From: Methylophilus sp. TWE2
Lineage (GTDB): Bacteria > Pseudomonadota > Gammaproteobacteria > Burkholderiales > Methylophilaceae
Reading direction: 5' to 3'
Assembly: GCF_001183865.1 (NCBI RefSeq)
Contig: NZ_CP012020.1
Span: forward strand, 806,001 to 870,000
DNA length: 64,000 bases
Shown here piece after piece: positions 44,002 through 52,459 of this stretch. Both the position numbers and the translations under genes were made by a program. The notes under the pieces were generated by a model. That model made no database searches and had not been told where the DNA came from. It saw only the letters and a program-made list of their open reading frames with translations. Within the stretch, counting starts at the first letter, position 1, and each line of letters opens with the position of its first letter.

Positions 44002-44421
44002 CTATTTGGCCGAGGTGGCGGGTGGCGGGGCAGGCGTCACCTGTTTCCAGCCCGCCGGGCATTCTTTCACGTAGGGGTAATAGCCGTCAGACTGTTCACA
44101 GTAATACCAGTAGCCTTGCCCATTACCGTTGCTGGCACTCGCCGGAGGAGTGGTTTGTGCGGGTGCGCTACTACCGTTGCCTTGCTCAATGTAGACCTGG
44201 GGTTGCGGTGGTTGCGTGATAATCACCGGCGGAGGGCTATACACATAGGGGTAAGGATAGGCCGCGTAAGGGTAAGGATAGAACGGGTAGGGGGAGCCGA
44301 AATACACACCGACATTGCCACGCCAGCCACCATGGCCGGGCGGATGAGCATGGGCGACTTGGCTGGCCAGAGCCAGGCTTGCCAGCAAGCTGGTAAGTAA
44401 TAATTTTTTGCGTGAAATCAT
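44002..44421 (-). CDS. Exported Tyr/Pro-rich protein
   Basis: A 139-residue protein with a signal peptide (residues 1-25, cleavage after AHA). A GVYFGSPYPFYPYPYAAYPY-like region is rich in Tyr and Pro, and the C-terminal part GYWYYCEQSDGYYPYVKECP carries two cysteines. That last motif recurs in many small exported proteobacterial proteins of unknown function. The start has GGAGG. Upstream partner of the glycine-zipper lipoprotein. Confidence 0.85.
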   Translation of the reverse strand: MISRKKLLLTSLLASLALASQVAHAHPPGHGGWRGNVGVYFGSPYPFYPYPYAAYPYPYVYSPPPVIITQPPQPQVYIEQGNGSSAPAQTTPPASASNGNGQGYWYYCEQSDGYYPYVKECPAGWKQVTPAPPPATSAK

Positions 44422-44602
44422 ATCGCCTCCATCGGAAATATTCCTGTTTTGTCAGACAAAAGCATACGCAAATTTATCCGGCAATAGCGTGGCGGTTTTG
44501 TATCGGAGTGTATCTTTGGCGCGGGTGATCGCTGATAGTATTAGGTAGCTGCTGCCTGACTGCGGTATGCTATCCATGACCGTTTGCAAATCGTGTATCC
44601 CC

Positions 44603-45154
44603 ATGCAACAGCAATCCATACAGCAGATCAATCTTTCTTATGACAGGCAGCAAGACCGCTTGCTGTTGAGAACCGCTGTCAGCCCGGAGCAGGAAGTCCA
44701 GTTATGGATTACCTACCGGGTGGCACGCGAAATCTTCAAGATATTCAACCGCGAGGCACATTTGCCAGTGCCTGCATCGGTGCCGGAAAGTGCGCAGTCC
44801 CTCGTCGACGCCACGCGCCAGTTTGAGCAGGAAGCCGAAGCGGTGCAACAACTGGAGCACCTAGATTTTGAGACGGCTTACCAGCAACGGCCCAACATGG
44901 TCAGCGATGAGGTGCTGTTGGTGGTTGAAGTCCGGTTTGTCTCCATTAATGACCAACTGAACAATATGCAAATGGTTTGTGCCAATGGGGTCAACGTCAA
45001 TATGGGCTTGAACCCGCAGTTGGTGCTGGCGATCAGCCGTATGCTGATGATCGCCAGCCAAGATGCGGGTTGGGCCTTGCCTGCTCCTAAGGAACCTGAA
45101 GCGGTTTCCAGCATCGTAATGCAAGTACCTACAGATAAACAGGTGTTACATTGA
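44603..45154 (+). CDS. Conserved hypothetical protein
   Basis: A 183-residue soluble protein beginning MQQQSIQQINLSYDRQQDRL and containing LWITYRVAREIFKIF and NPQLVLAISRMLMIA. It has no signal peptide or known catalytic motif. I recognise the start as a common betaproteobacterial hypothetical family but know no function. ATG 44603 is preferred; ATG 44567 adds twelve residues not matching the family start. Its TGA overlaps the TTG start of the next gene. Confidence 0.75.
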   Translation: MQQQSIQQINLSYDRQQDRLLLRTAVSPEQEVQLWITYRVAREIFKIFNREAHLPVPASVPESAQSLVDATRQFEQEAEAVQQLEHLDFETAYQQRPNMVSDEVLLVVEVRFVSINDQLNNMQMVCANGVNVNMGLNPQLVLAISRMLMIASQDAGWALPAPKEPEAVSSIVMQVPTDKQVLH

Positions 45155-46212
45155 TTGATTTTACATATTTGGGTGACAGCGGTATTCATGTTTCAAAAAT
45201 CACGCTGGGCACCATGACCTTTGGTGACCAGAATACCCAGCAAGACGCCAACAGCCAGCTCGATTTTGCCTTAGAGCAGGGCATTAACTTTATAGATACG
45301 GCCGAGATGTATCCGGTGCCACCGCGTGCCGAGACGGTGACGCGTACTGAAACCATACTGGGTCACTGGATCAAGAACCAGCGCCGGGACCGTTTTGTAC
45401 TGGCCAGTAAAGTGGCTGGCCCCAGGCGCGGCATGCAGTGGATTCGTGGCGGCCCGACTGGCATGGACCGCGCCAATATTCGTCAGGCCGTGCATGATAG
45501 CCTGACGCGCTTGCAAACCGATTACCTGGATGTGCTTTACTTGCATTGGCCTGAACGCAATGTGCCCATGTTCGGCCAGTACCAGTTTGACCCCAGTGCA
45601 GAACTGGACGCCAATGGCGAGCAACAGGCCTGGGTGCCGATCCAGACCCAGCTTGAAGTCCTGGATGAATTGATTCGCGAAGGCAAGATACGGGCGATAG
45701 GCTTGAGTAATGAGCAGCCCTGGGGCGTGATGGAGTTTTTGCGCGTTGCCCGTGAGCAGGGCTTGCCGCGCATTGCCGTGCTGCAAAACTGCTACAACCT
45801 GATGAACCGCGGCATGGAGTTTGGCATGACCGAAGTGCTTTACCGCGAGCGCATCAGCCTGGCCGCCTATTCACCACTGGCGTTTGGCCACCTCACCGGT
45901 AAGTATGTGGATGATCCTGCCACGCCGGGCCGCGTCACCTTGTTCCTGGGCTATGCCCAGCGTTACAAAAAACCGGGCGTGCCTGCCGCCTCCAAAGCCT
46001 ATGCCGAGCTGGCGCGCGCGCATGGCCTGACACCGGCACAATTGGCGCTCAGTTTTGTGTATCACCGCTGGTTTGTCGGCACGACGATTATCGGTGCCAC
46101 CAATATGCACCAGTTGCAGGAAAATATCGCGGCTTACCAGGTTCGCCTGAGCGATGACGTATTAGATGCGATTGAACAACTGCATTTGACCATAATGAAT
46201 CCGGCGCCTTGA
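45151..46212 (+). CDS. Aldo/keto reductase, Tas-like
   Basis: A 353-residue NADPH-dependent aldo/keto reductase. The catalytic tetrad is visible: Asp and Tyr in FIDTAEMYPVP, Lys in FVLASKVAG, His in DVLYLHWPER. Further Tas-type features are LGTMTFG near the start, IRAIGLSNEQPWGVM and a C-terminal VGTTIIGATNMHQL. The start is TTG 45151, overlapping the previous stop. The substrate is unknown; the family reduces small carbonyls. Confidence 0.93.
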   Translation: MIDFTYLGDSGIHVSKITLGTMTFGDQNTQQDANSQLDFALEQGINFIDTAEMYPVPPRAETVTRTETILGHWIKNQRRDRFVLASKVAGPRRGMQWIRGGPTGMDRANIRQAVHDSLTRLQTDYLDVLYLHWPERNVPMFGQYQFDPSAELDANGEQQAWVPIQTQLEVLDELIREGKIRAIGLSNEQPWGVMEFLRVAREQGLPRIAVLQNCYNLMNRGMEFGMTEVLYRERISLAAYSPLAFGHLTGKYVDDPATPGRVTLFLGYAQRYKKPGVPAASKAYAELARAHGLTPAQLALSFVYHRWFVGTTIIGATNMHQLQENIAAYQVRLSDDVLDAIEQLHLTIMNPAP

Positions 46213-46239
46213 ACTCAGCGCCCTAAGAAGGGAATCCAC

Positions 46240-47334
46240 ATGTTAACACCTGGCGACCTGCGCCACATTTTACTGCGCAGCCTGATTGTTTTTGCCTTGC
46301 CCCTGAGTGTGCAGGCGGCGGATGGTAACGATTTGCAGAACGCCCTGCGCACCTGCCAAAGCGAATTTGGTGAGGATGCCCGCCGTCGTTTGCTGTGTTT
46401 TGACCAAGTGGCGCAACAATATGCACCCACCTCGCCTGAGGCAAAGATCCACACTTCAAAACAGGCTGCTCTGGTGGAAAAGGTGGATTCAAAAACCAAT
46501 TACCTGGCGCGTAAGTGGCACCTGAATGCCGATGATGAGCTGCACTTTACCGATCTGGAGACCTACCAGCTCAATTACGTGGTGGCGGCATATTCCAATA
46601 ATCCGAATGAGGTGCCGACCTCCCCCTCCAGGCCCAATACCCAGGACCGGGATTTAAACAATAATGACCTGCACTTCCAGATCAGCCTGAAAACCCAGCT
46701 CATGAATTTGTCTGACTGGCTGCCGGAAAACCGCTGGGTGCATAGTGCGCGTCTGTGGGGTGCCTATACGCAGCAATCTTTCTGGCAGGTTTATAGCGCG
46801 AGCCAGTCTCGCCCGATGCGAGATCATAACTATTCGCCCGAGTTAATCTTGTCCCTGGGGTTGAACAAACCGGGCGAGCCCAAACAATGGGCGGCCCTGC
46901 CGGATATGGTTAACCTGGGCGTGGTACATGAATCCAATGGTCGTTCGGAGCCGCTTTCACGTAGCTGGAACCGGATTTACCTGCAAGGTGGCTGGCAATT
47001 GAATGACAGGTACAGTCTGCTGTTCCGGCCCTGGTGGCGCATCCCCGAGACCAAGTCCAATGACGATAACCCGGACATTAGCAAATATATGGGCTACGGC
47101 GATGCAGTGCTGCGTTGGGATAACGAAGCCAATACGACCGCTGCCAGCGTCACCTTACGCAATAATTTGCGCAGTGATAACAAGGGGTATGTGAAGTTTG
47201 ATGTGCAGTACAAACCGCTCAAAAGTGAAAGTGTGCGCTTTTATGCCATGCTGGCAAGTGGCTATGGCGTCTCGCTGCTCGATTACAACCAGGCACAAAC
47301 CATGTTCGGGATTGGTTTCGCGATTGGAGAATAG
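46240..47334 (+). CDS. pldA: Outer membrane phospholipase A
   Basis: A 364-residue protein with a signal peptide (cleavage after VQA) and the OMPLA beta-barrel. The active site is clear: His and Ser in VVHESNGRSEPLSRSWNRIY, and Asn 14 residues after the His, the same spacing as His142, Ser144 and Asn156 in E. coli PldA. The N-terminal extension (about 110 residues, with CQSEF and LLCFDQ cysteines) is typical of the proteobacterial form. It hydrolyses phospholipids that reach the outer leaflet when the outer membrane is perturbed. Confidence 0.93.
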   Translation: MLTPGDLRHILLRSLIVFALPLSVQAADGNDLQNALRTCQSEFGEDARRRLLCFDQVAQQYAPTSPEAKIHTSKQAALVEKVDSKTNYLARKWHLNADDELHFTDLETYQLNYVVAAYSNNPNEVPTSPSRPNTQDRDLNNNDLHFQISLKTQLMNLSDWLPENRWVHSARLWGAYTQQSFWQVYSASQSRPMRDHNYSPELILSLGLNKPGEPKQWAALPDMVNLGVVHESNGRSEPLSRSWNRIYLQGGWQLNDRYSLLFRPWWRIPETKSNDDNPDISKYMGYGDAVLRWDNEANTTAASVTLRNNLRSDNKGYVKFDVQYKPLKSESVRFYAMLASGYGVSLLDYNQAQTMFGIGFAIGE

Positions 47335-47466
47335 AGATGCCTGCAGCTAAGTAAAATCATGAGTGATTTTTAAGAAGGCTGCGCAAGCATTAAATTAATA
47401 CGATGCGTATAGTGATGCCTAACGAGATGTACTTATTGATCAAAAACTTATTTAAGGAGAATGACC

Positions 47467-47538
47467 ATGTGGACTAAACCAGCTGCTACTGAAATGCGTT
47501 TTGGCTTCGAAGTGACTATGTACGTCATGAACAAATAA
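47467..47538 (+). CDS. pqqA: PQQ precursor peptide PqqA
   Basis: A 23-residue peptide beginning MWTKPAATEMRFG and containing the EVTMY pair: Glu 15 and Tyr 19 are the residues joined by PqqE to build pyrroloquinoline quinone. AAGGAG at 47454-47459 is correctly spaced for ATG 47467; ATG 47461 is too near. A perfect terminator follows 20 bp later. No pqqB-E genes are in the window, so this is a solo or extra copy, an arrangement known in methylotrophs. It would supply cofactor for methanol dehydrogenase. Confidence 0.95.
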   Translation: MWTKPAATEMRFGFEVTMYVMNK

Positions 47539-47558
47539 TCCAGACGTTAACTTGCATT

Positions 47559-47593
47559 ACGACAAACCCGGCATACGCCGGGTTTGTCGTTTT
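47559..47593 (+). terminator. Rho-independent terminator after pqqA
   Basis: The perfect 14-bp stem ACGACAAACCCGGC / GCCGGGTTTGTCGT has loop ATAC and is followed by TTT. It makes pqqA a self-contained short transcript. Confidence 0.92.
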
Positions 47594-47610
47594 AAAGCAG
47601 GCGAGTGCAT

Positions 47611-48105
47611 TTACAAATGATTCAGGCGGGCGTGTTCTCCGAGCCCAATCGGTTTTGATGCGGCCATCGAGGCCACCATGGCAAACAGCCTGACCACTTT
47701 GCTGTGAGGGGCATCCCAATATTCTGCCAAATGAGGGACAAATTTTAGCAGGCACAGCGACGACGAATCAGGTCCTTCAGGAAACCAGGGCCTGACATAA
47801 GGGGACCATAAAGCCTGTTGGCGGCCAGGGTTGACCTCTATTTCACCATGACCGGACAAGGAAACATACATGCCATCGGGTTCGCCGCTGAAAGACAGGT
47901 TTAGTGTTTCCAGATGATCCACCTTTTCAGACCTGCGGTCGGTGAAGAACCAGATCACGCCATCATTATCCATTTCAATCGGCCCCATCGGCTGGCTGAT
48001 CAACAGGCCCTGGTGGTTCATGAAAGTAAGCATCGCGATATCAAAATCTGCAATCAGCTCACCTAGTTTGTGGCGTTCTTCTGTTAATTGTCTGTGAATT
48101 TTCAT
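47611..48105 (-). CDS. Pyridoxamine-phosphate-oxidase-like (general stress) flavin-binding protein
   Basis: A 164-residue split-barrel protein: HKLGELIADFDIAMLTFMN, LISQPMGPIEMDNDGVIWFFTD, a strand with SLSGHGEIE and W..YVRPWFPEGPDSSSLCLLK. This is the general-stress-protein-26 type of the PPOx family, which binds FMN or a related cofactor. ATG 48105 with GGAGG upstream is used. It is followed on the same strand by no partner; the small gene upstream is probably in the same operon. Confidence 0.88.
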   Translation of the reverse strand: MKIHRQLTEERHKLGELIADFDIAMLTFMNHQGLLISQPMGPIEMDNDGVIWFFTDRRSEKVDHLETLNLSFSGEPDGMYVSLSGHGEIEVNPGRQQALWSPYVRPWFPEGPDSSSLCLLKFVPHLAEYWDAPHSKVVRLFAMVASMAASKPIGLGEHARLNHL

Positions 48106-48125
48106 GGGATATTCCTCCAAAAGAT

Positions 48126-48329
48126 TTAAACGCTGATGGATTTTTCCACACTGTCACCATCGGCGACGATGGTGTAATCCTCCAACTTCAATTCGGGGTG
48201 TTCAACGCCAAAACGCGTTTTGCCTATCCTGTAACCTTCTTCTACATCCGGCGCCAGCACATTGGCTTGCCAGACGGGAGTGCCTTCATGGGGTTTTCCT
48301 TGCCAAACGGTGATGTTGAATATCGCCAT
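48126..48329 (-). CDS. Small hypothetical protein
   Basis: A 67-residue acidic protein beginning MAIFNITVWQGKPHEG and containing GYRIGKTRFGVEHPELKLED. No signal peptide or membrane segment. I do not recognise it. It lies 20 bp upstream of the PPOx-like gene on the same strand, presumably one operon. ATG 48329 is used; the longer frame lacks support. Confidence 0.65.
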   Translation of the reverse strand: MAIFNITVWQGKPHEGTPVWQANVLAPDVEEGYRIGKTRFGVEHPELKLEDYTIVADGDSVEKSISV

Positions 48330-48453
48330 GGAGTGCCTTTCAAAGCATGATCTTGAATTATTTTTAATGTTAAGGGATGTCACCGGGAAAACACCGTCGG
48401 GCGCAAACTGACTTGTTTGTCAGATAATCAAGACAGAGAGGTCTTCTCAGGAT

Positions 48454-48510
48454 TCTTACAAGCAATTCAGTCAGAATGGTCTAGCCGTGGAAAAGCGGGC
48501 AGGGCAAAGT
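48454..48510 (+). promoter_or_regulatory. TCCTAC-type box and -10 before the DUF2171 gene
   Basis: TCTTACAAGCAATTCAGTCA at 48454 matches the box upstream of 51155 at 16 of 20 positions. A weak -10 (CAAAGT) lies at the shared spacing, 51 bp from box start. One member of a set described in the findings. Confidence 0.4.
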
Positions 48511-48542
48511 AGAGGCTCATTACTTTAAAAGGAATTTTTGCC

Positions 48543-48776
48543 ATGATTGATGCCGCAGAAATTAAAGCTGATATGCCTGTCACCACCGCCCAGGCAGAAC
48601 ATGTGGCCGTGGTGGACCATCTGGTCAGCGATGATGTGATCAAACTGAAAAAAGATGACTCGGGTAAGCACCATTACATCCCGGTCAGCTGGGTGATCTC
48701 TACCGAAGGTGGCATAGTGAAAACCAATCGCACACTGGAACAGATCACCCATGACTGGGCAGATGTACAACCTTGA
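48543..48776 (+). CDS. DUF2171-type small protein
   Basis: A 77-residue protein: EHVAVVDHLVSDDVIKLKKDD, then HHYIPVSWV and a C-terminal Asp-rich end. This is the DUF2171 pattern, a PRC-barrel-like small beta protein common in stress gene neighbourhoods. Start after AAAGGA. Monocistronic on the + strand with minus-strand genes on both sides. Confidence 0.8.
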   Translation: MIDAAEIKADMPVTTAQAEHVAVVDHLVSDDVIKLKKDDSGKHHYIPVSWVISTEGGIVKTNRTLEQITHDWADVQP

Positions 48777-48783
48777 TGCCAGA

Positions 48784-49029
48784 TCAGTCTGTCGGAAGGT
48801 AGTTTAACAGGACGTCCTGAATAAAGCGGTTGGTCTTGTTCCTGGCTTGAACATGTTGTTCCCATAACTGCTCTACCATTTCTAGTTCTTCATCAGTAGG
48901 CAGGCATCCATTCCCTTTGAGGAAGGAATGCATTTTATCGTCTATGATGGCTTGCCGCACTTTTGCTTTTTTGAGGGAGTCGGCCCATTCGCTGGTCAAT
49001 TGCTCCCACTTTTCTGTACTGTGGCTCAC
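48784..49029 (-). CDS. Small hypothetical protein
   Basis: An 81-residue, helical, charged cytoplasmic protein (WEQLTSEWADSLKKAKVRQ, EELEMVEQLWEQHVQARN). The start is GTG 49029, supported by AGGAG 7 bp before it. I do not recognise a family. It has its own 5' region with a hairpin behind it. Confidence 0.6.
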   Translation of the reverse strand: MSHSTEKWEQLTSEWADSLKKAKVRQAIIDDKMHSFLKGNGCLPTDEELEMVEQLWEQHVQARNKTNRFIQDVLLNYLPTD

Positions 49030-49089
49030 GTCGCTCTCCTGATAGTGTCACGGCCGGAATCTTAAGGATGTTCTAATGTGATTGGCGTA

Positions 49090-49120
49090 AACGAAGCCCC
49101 GTCGGAGACGAGGCTTCGTT
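49090..49120 (-). terminator. Hairpin terminator of the PA2169-type gene
   Basis: Arms of 14 bp (AACGAAGCCCCGTC / GACGAGGCTTCGTT) around GGA. The one mismatch on the + strand is a G-U pair on the minus strand, favouring use for the minus-strand gene at 49151-49612. The following T-run is short. Confidence 0.6.
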
Positions 49121-49150
49121 ATACTTCAACCATGAATCATTCACTTGCTG

Positions 49151-49612
49151 TTAATGGGCGGCAGCTTCTGCACGCGCGGCATCCCGCAAGCGTTTGACCT
49201 CATCATGGTTGCGTTTGGCGCCTTCAAGCTGGCGCACCACGACAAAGCGTACATGGGTAGGCAAGTCTTTTTCAGCTGCCCTGCGGTAAGTGGCCAGCGC
49301 CACATCTTCACCGCGCTCTGTTTCATTCAAGACTGCCAGGGTATCGTTACTGGTGAGGGCCGTTTTGATATCTATCCAGCGTCGGTGCAATGCACCGCTC
49401 AAACTGGTAGAGGAAGCGGGTTCACCCCCCAGTGAGCGCACCAGTTCCTGTAACTCCTGCACACTGGCAGCCACTTCCTGTGACCGGCGAAGGAAGAAGG
49501 CTTTTAATTGTGGGTCATCGACATTTTCAGCCGAAGAACGGAAACCTTCTTCCCCATCTTTGGATACCTCGATCAAGTCATTGAGGGTGGAAATAATCTC
49601 TTCATTGTCCAT
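49151..49612 (-). CDS. PA2169-family four-helix-bundle protein (DUF2383)
   Basis: A 153-residue helical protein: ISTLNDLIEVSKDGEEGFRS, DPQLKAFFLRRSQEVAASVQEL, then VLNETERGEDVALATYRRA and VRFVVVRQLEGAKRNHDEV. This matches the ferritin-like PA2169/DUF2383 family, which is stress-associated and of unknown activity. No signal peptide. The gene has a TCCTAC box at 49704-49709 (minus) and its own terminator. Confidence 0.9.
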   Translation of the reverse strand: MDNEEIISTLNDLIEVSKDGEEGFRSSAENVDDPQLKAFFLRRSQEVAASVQELQELVRSLGGEPASSTSLSGALHRRWIDIKTALTSNDTLAVLNETERGEDVALATYRRAAEKDLPTHVRFVVVRQLEGAKRNHDEVKRLRDAARAEAAAH

Positions 49613-49652
49613 CTTGCGTCTCCAAAACTATTTAGAATGATAATGAAGTTTT

Positions 49653-49709
49653 AGTATGCCTACGGCGCCGCTAAGCCTGCATCGGATGAATACGTAAATG
49701 GGTGTAGGA
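49653..49709 (-). promoter_or_regulatory. TCCTAC box and -10 before the PA2169-type gene
   Basis: On the minus strand TCCTAC begins at 49709, and the hexamer CATACT occupies positions 52-57 counted from it. This is the same spacing as three of the other boxes. Confidence 0.55.
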
Positions 49710-49724
49710 ATTGCTTTATGCCCC

Positions 49725-50861
49725 TCATCTGTTTACTGTTTGGCTGACCCACTTTTCCGCCTTGATGGATGGCCGTGCTGTGTTGTTTTGAGCATTGTCC
49801 CTGGGCAGCTCAGGCAGGTTGATGGTCATGGTTGGGAATGCAAAGTCAACCCCGTGTGCCTGGAACGCTTTCATGAGGTAAAGGTTAATGCTTTGCTGGA
49901 CATCCATATACACATTAAAGTCAGTGGAGGTAATGAAGTAGACAATTTCAAAGTCTAGCGAGCTGGCGCCGAATGCCTTGAAGTGGGCCCGGTCAAAACG
50001 GGTATTGCTGGAAGCCTCTACCGCTTTGCGGACGATGCCGGGGATGTCGGCAATCGTCTCTGGCGGCGTGGCGTAATTAATGCCAAAGGTAAATACCACG
50101 CGCCGTTCTTCCATGCGCTTGTAGTTGTGGATGGTATTTTTCAACAGCTCTGTATTGCCGCAGATGACCTGCTCACCGCTGATGCTCCTGATCCGGGTTG
50201 TTTTCAAGCCCACGCGTTCAATCACCCCGGCAATCTCCCCAAACACCACAAAGTCACCGACTTCAAAAGGTTTGTCCAGGCCAATCGATAAGGAAGCAAA
50301 CAGGTCACTTAGGATATTTTGCACGGCGAGGGCAACCGCCACACCGCCCACACCAAGACTGGCAACAAATGCCGTGATATTGACGCCAACATTGTCCAGC
50401 ACAGTTAACAATGCCACTGACCAGATGAAGACGCGTAGTATCCATGACAATACCGTCGTCATCACCGGATTAGCCCCGGGCGCGGGGCCATCAATGGACG
50501 ACAGGTGTTCACGCGCCCAGATGCCGACGCCCCTGTTGAGCCAAATCGCTACCTGGATACCGATGGTGATAAATAACACATGGTCCAGTCGCGCCGCCCA
50601 TTTTTCTGGTAACTCCAGCACGTGCAGCCCCATCAATGTGGCCAACAGTAATAATGTCAATTGCTGTGTGCCTTGCAGAACCTCTATGGCGATGTCATCC
50701 AGCCTGGTGGAGGTGCGTTGCGCTATTTTAGACAGCCTGCTGATGGCTATTTTCCATCCCTGGTAGAAAACCAGGTAGAGCAGGGAAGAAATCAGTGCGG
50801 CATATAACCATTCATAAAGGGGGATGCCTAACCAGGCATGTGTGTGTAACCATTGTTCCAT
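49725..50861 (-). CDS. MscS-family mechanosensitive channel
   Basis: A 378-residue inner-membrane protein with four predicted helices. The MscS core begins with the pore helix (ITAFVASLGVGGVAVALAVQ), then the beta domain (DLFASLSIGLDKPFEVGDFV, GVIERVGLKTTRIRS). The Gly/Ala pattern of the pore helix is intact. AAGGAAA precedes ATG 50861. It opens under hypo-osmotic tension to release solutes. A possible TCCTAC box at 50968-50973 (minus) lacks a good -10. Confidence 0.93.
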   Translation of the reverse strand: MEQWLHTHAWLGIPLYEWLYAALISSLLYLVFYQGWKIAISRLSKIAQRTSTRLDDIAIEVLQGTQQLTLLLLATLMGLHVLELPEKWAARLDHVLFITIGIQVAIWLNRGVGIWAREHLSSIDGPAPGANPVMTTVLSWILRVFIWSVALLTVLDNVGVNITAFVASLGVGGVAVALAVQNILSDLFASLSIGLDKPFEVGDFVVFGEIAGVIERVGLKTTRIRSISGEQVICGNTELLKNTIHNYKRMEERRVVFTFGINYATPPETIADIPGIVRKAVEASSNTRFDRAHFKAFGASSLDFEIVYFITSTDFNVYMDVQQSINLYLMKAFQAHGVDFAFPTMTINLPELPRDNAQNNTARPSIKAEKWVSQTVNR

Positions 50862-51020
50862 GAGGTTTCCTTATTTAAATCAATAGGCAAGTAGTTAAAT
50901 CAATAGGCAAATCAATTCGTTGGTCAGTCAATGCATCACATTTTAAGTAACTGGGTGGGGGCAGGCCGTAGGAATAGGCTGATTTGGTTATCAGACCTTT
51001 CCTGGGGCACTGCTGCGTTT

Positions 51021-51078
51021 TCCTACAGCCAAATCAGTCATTGACTTGTAGTGTCTGCTGCTGCCCTCTCTACATAAT
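51021..51078 (+). promoter_or_regulatory. TCCTAC box and -10 before the Yip1 gene
   Basis: TCCTACAGCCAAATCAGTCA starts at 51021, and CATAAT follows at 51073-51078, 52 bp downstream. The preceding base pair gives TTTCCTA, similar to heptads used by LuxR-type regulators such as BvgA. Confidence 0.55.
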
Positions 51079-51154
51079 GGGACGTGTCTGTGGCCGCTTG
51101 GTTCGCCACAATTGAATTTATATCAATATTTTAATTGATGAGAAGGAGCACGAC

Positions 51155-51760
51155 ATGAATCCTATTCGCCTGTTTTACTTTGTTTCCCCAAAAAGCCATG
51201 ACGCGAAGCTGCTAACTGCCGACAAGCCGGATGTTTCGCAATTAATGCTGCTATATGTATTGCCGCTGTCATTGATTCCTTGCCTGATGATGTATTTGCG
51301 TCTTTACAATAGCTATCCGCAGTTGTTCTTTGACAACTTGCCGGGTAACCGCTTGATGGTGGTCAGCCTGGAGTTATTGGTGTTGCAACTGGTGGTGGTG
51401 CTGACCATGGCTTGGATCACGCAAAACCTGGCCGAAATGGTCAATGTCAAGCCCAGTTTCCGCGATGCCTTGCTGGTCATGGCGCTAGCAACCACACCAT
51501 TGTGGCTGACCTCCTTGTTTTTTTTGGTGCCCAGTTTAAGCTTTAACGTGGTGGTGCACGCGGCCGCCGTACTGATCTCTGTCCTGCTAGTCTATCGCGG
51601 TGTAAGATATATTTTTGGTATCCGCGAGCGGGGAGCCCTTTTTAGCTTAAGCCTGGCTATTGTGTGTACTGCCGGCCTGGGGTTTGCAGTAATTCTGATC
51701 GGTTCCCTGATCTCCTGGGAAGCCATTGAGCAGCTACAGTTTGCGATCAAAAAGATGTAA
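51155..51760 (+). CDS. Yip1-domain membrane protein
   Basis: A 201-residue integral membrane protein with about five helices (for example LYVLPLSLIPCLMMYL, LELLVLQLVVVLTMAWI, ALLVMALATTPLWLTS). It matches the Yip1/YIPF family in bacteria, whose function is unclear. AAGGAG lies 7 bp before ATG 51155. Monocistronic, convergent with the response regulator 8 bp later. Confidence 0.85.
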   Translation: MNPIRLFYFVSPKSHDAKLLTADKPDVSQLMLLYVLPLSLIPCLMMYLRLYNSYPQLFFDNLPGNRLMVVSLELLVLQLVVVLTMAWITQNLAEMVNVKPSFRDALLVMALATTPLWLTSLFFLVPSLSFNVVVHAAAVLISVLLVYRGVRYIFGIRERGALFSLSLAIVCTAGLGFAVILIGSLISWEAIEQLQFAIKKM

Positions 51761-51768
51761 AGCCTGCC

Positions 51769-52422
51769 TCAGGCAGTCAGCCTAATAGATTTGCTGGCTG
51801 CCCCCATGGGCGGAATCAGCTGGTGAGCCAAGGCATAATGGATGAGTGCAGCATTATTGGGCACCTCCATTTTTTTGAGTATTTTCGAGCGGAAGACACT
51901 CACCGAGCCTGGGGCAATTGCCAATTCTAAGGCAATGGCGTTGACAGCCTGGCCTTTGATCAGTTTGAAGAACACCTGCAGCTCGCGTAATGACAGCCGC
52001 TCATGCACCATGGGATGCCTGTTGCTTAATGTTTCCTGCTCGGGTAACAAATAAGGACGGCCATGCGCAATGGTTTTAATGGCTGCCTGGACTTGATGGC
52101 TGCTTGCCGTGTAGGGCAGGTAGCCCGCACATCCCAGGCGGATAAAGTGAGCCATGCGATCCATGTGGTCACTGCCGTTGATCACCAGAATGGCAAGTTC
52201 GGGCGCCCGTTGCTTGAGATCGCAAAACGTTTCCAGCCCATTTTTTTCCGGGGCTGACACATCCAGGATCACCAGGTCATAGCGTTGTTTGCGTATATTC
52301 GCAATGGCTTCACCGACGCTGCCCACTTCATCGGCCAGGTGCAGGCTGGGATCGGCATTCACCAGTTCCCGCAACGCACAATGGCTAAGTGCATGGCCGT
52401 AAACCAACAATATGTTTTTCAT
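51769..52422 (-). CDS. NarL/FixJ-type response regulator with degenerate receiver
   Basis: A 217-residue protein: receiver (1-120) and LuxR-type helix-turn-helix (about 145-205, LSLRELQVFFKLIKGQ, SVSVFRSKILKKMEVPNN). In the receiver the phosphorylatable Asp (LVILDVSAP) remains. The acidic pair of the active site is replaced (LVYGHAL where LADDHAL is usual), the switch Thr is missing (VINGSD) and the conserved Lys is lost (GYLPYTAS). No histidine kinase is adjacent. It probably works without ordinary phosphorylation and is a candidate regulator of the TCCTAC-box genes. Confidence 0.88.
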   Translation of the reverse strand: MKNILLVYGHALSHCALRELVNADPSLHLADEVGSVGEAIANIRKQRYDLVILDVSAPEKNGLETFCDLKQRAPELAILVINGSDHMDRMAHFIRLGCAGYLPYTASSHQVQAAIKTIAHGRPYLLPEQETLSNRHPMVHERLSLRELQVFFKLIKGQAVNAIALELAIAPGSVSVFRSKILKKMEVPNNAALIHYALAHQLIPPMGAASKSIRLTA

Positions 52423-52459
52423 GACATTCTCATCTTCCAGTGATGTACTTCATCAGAAA

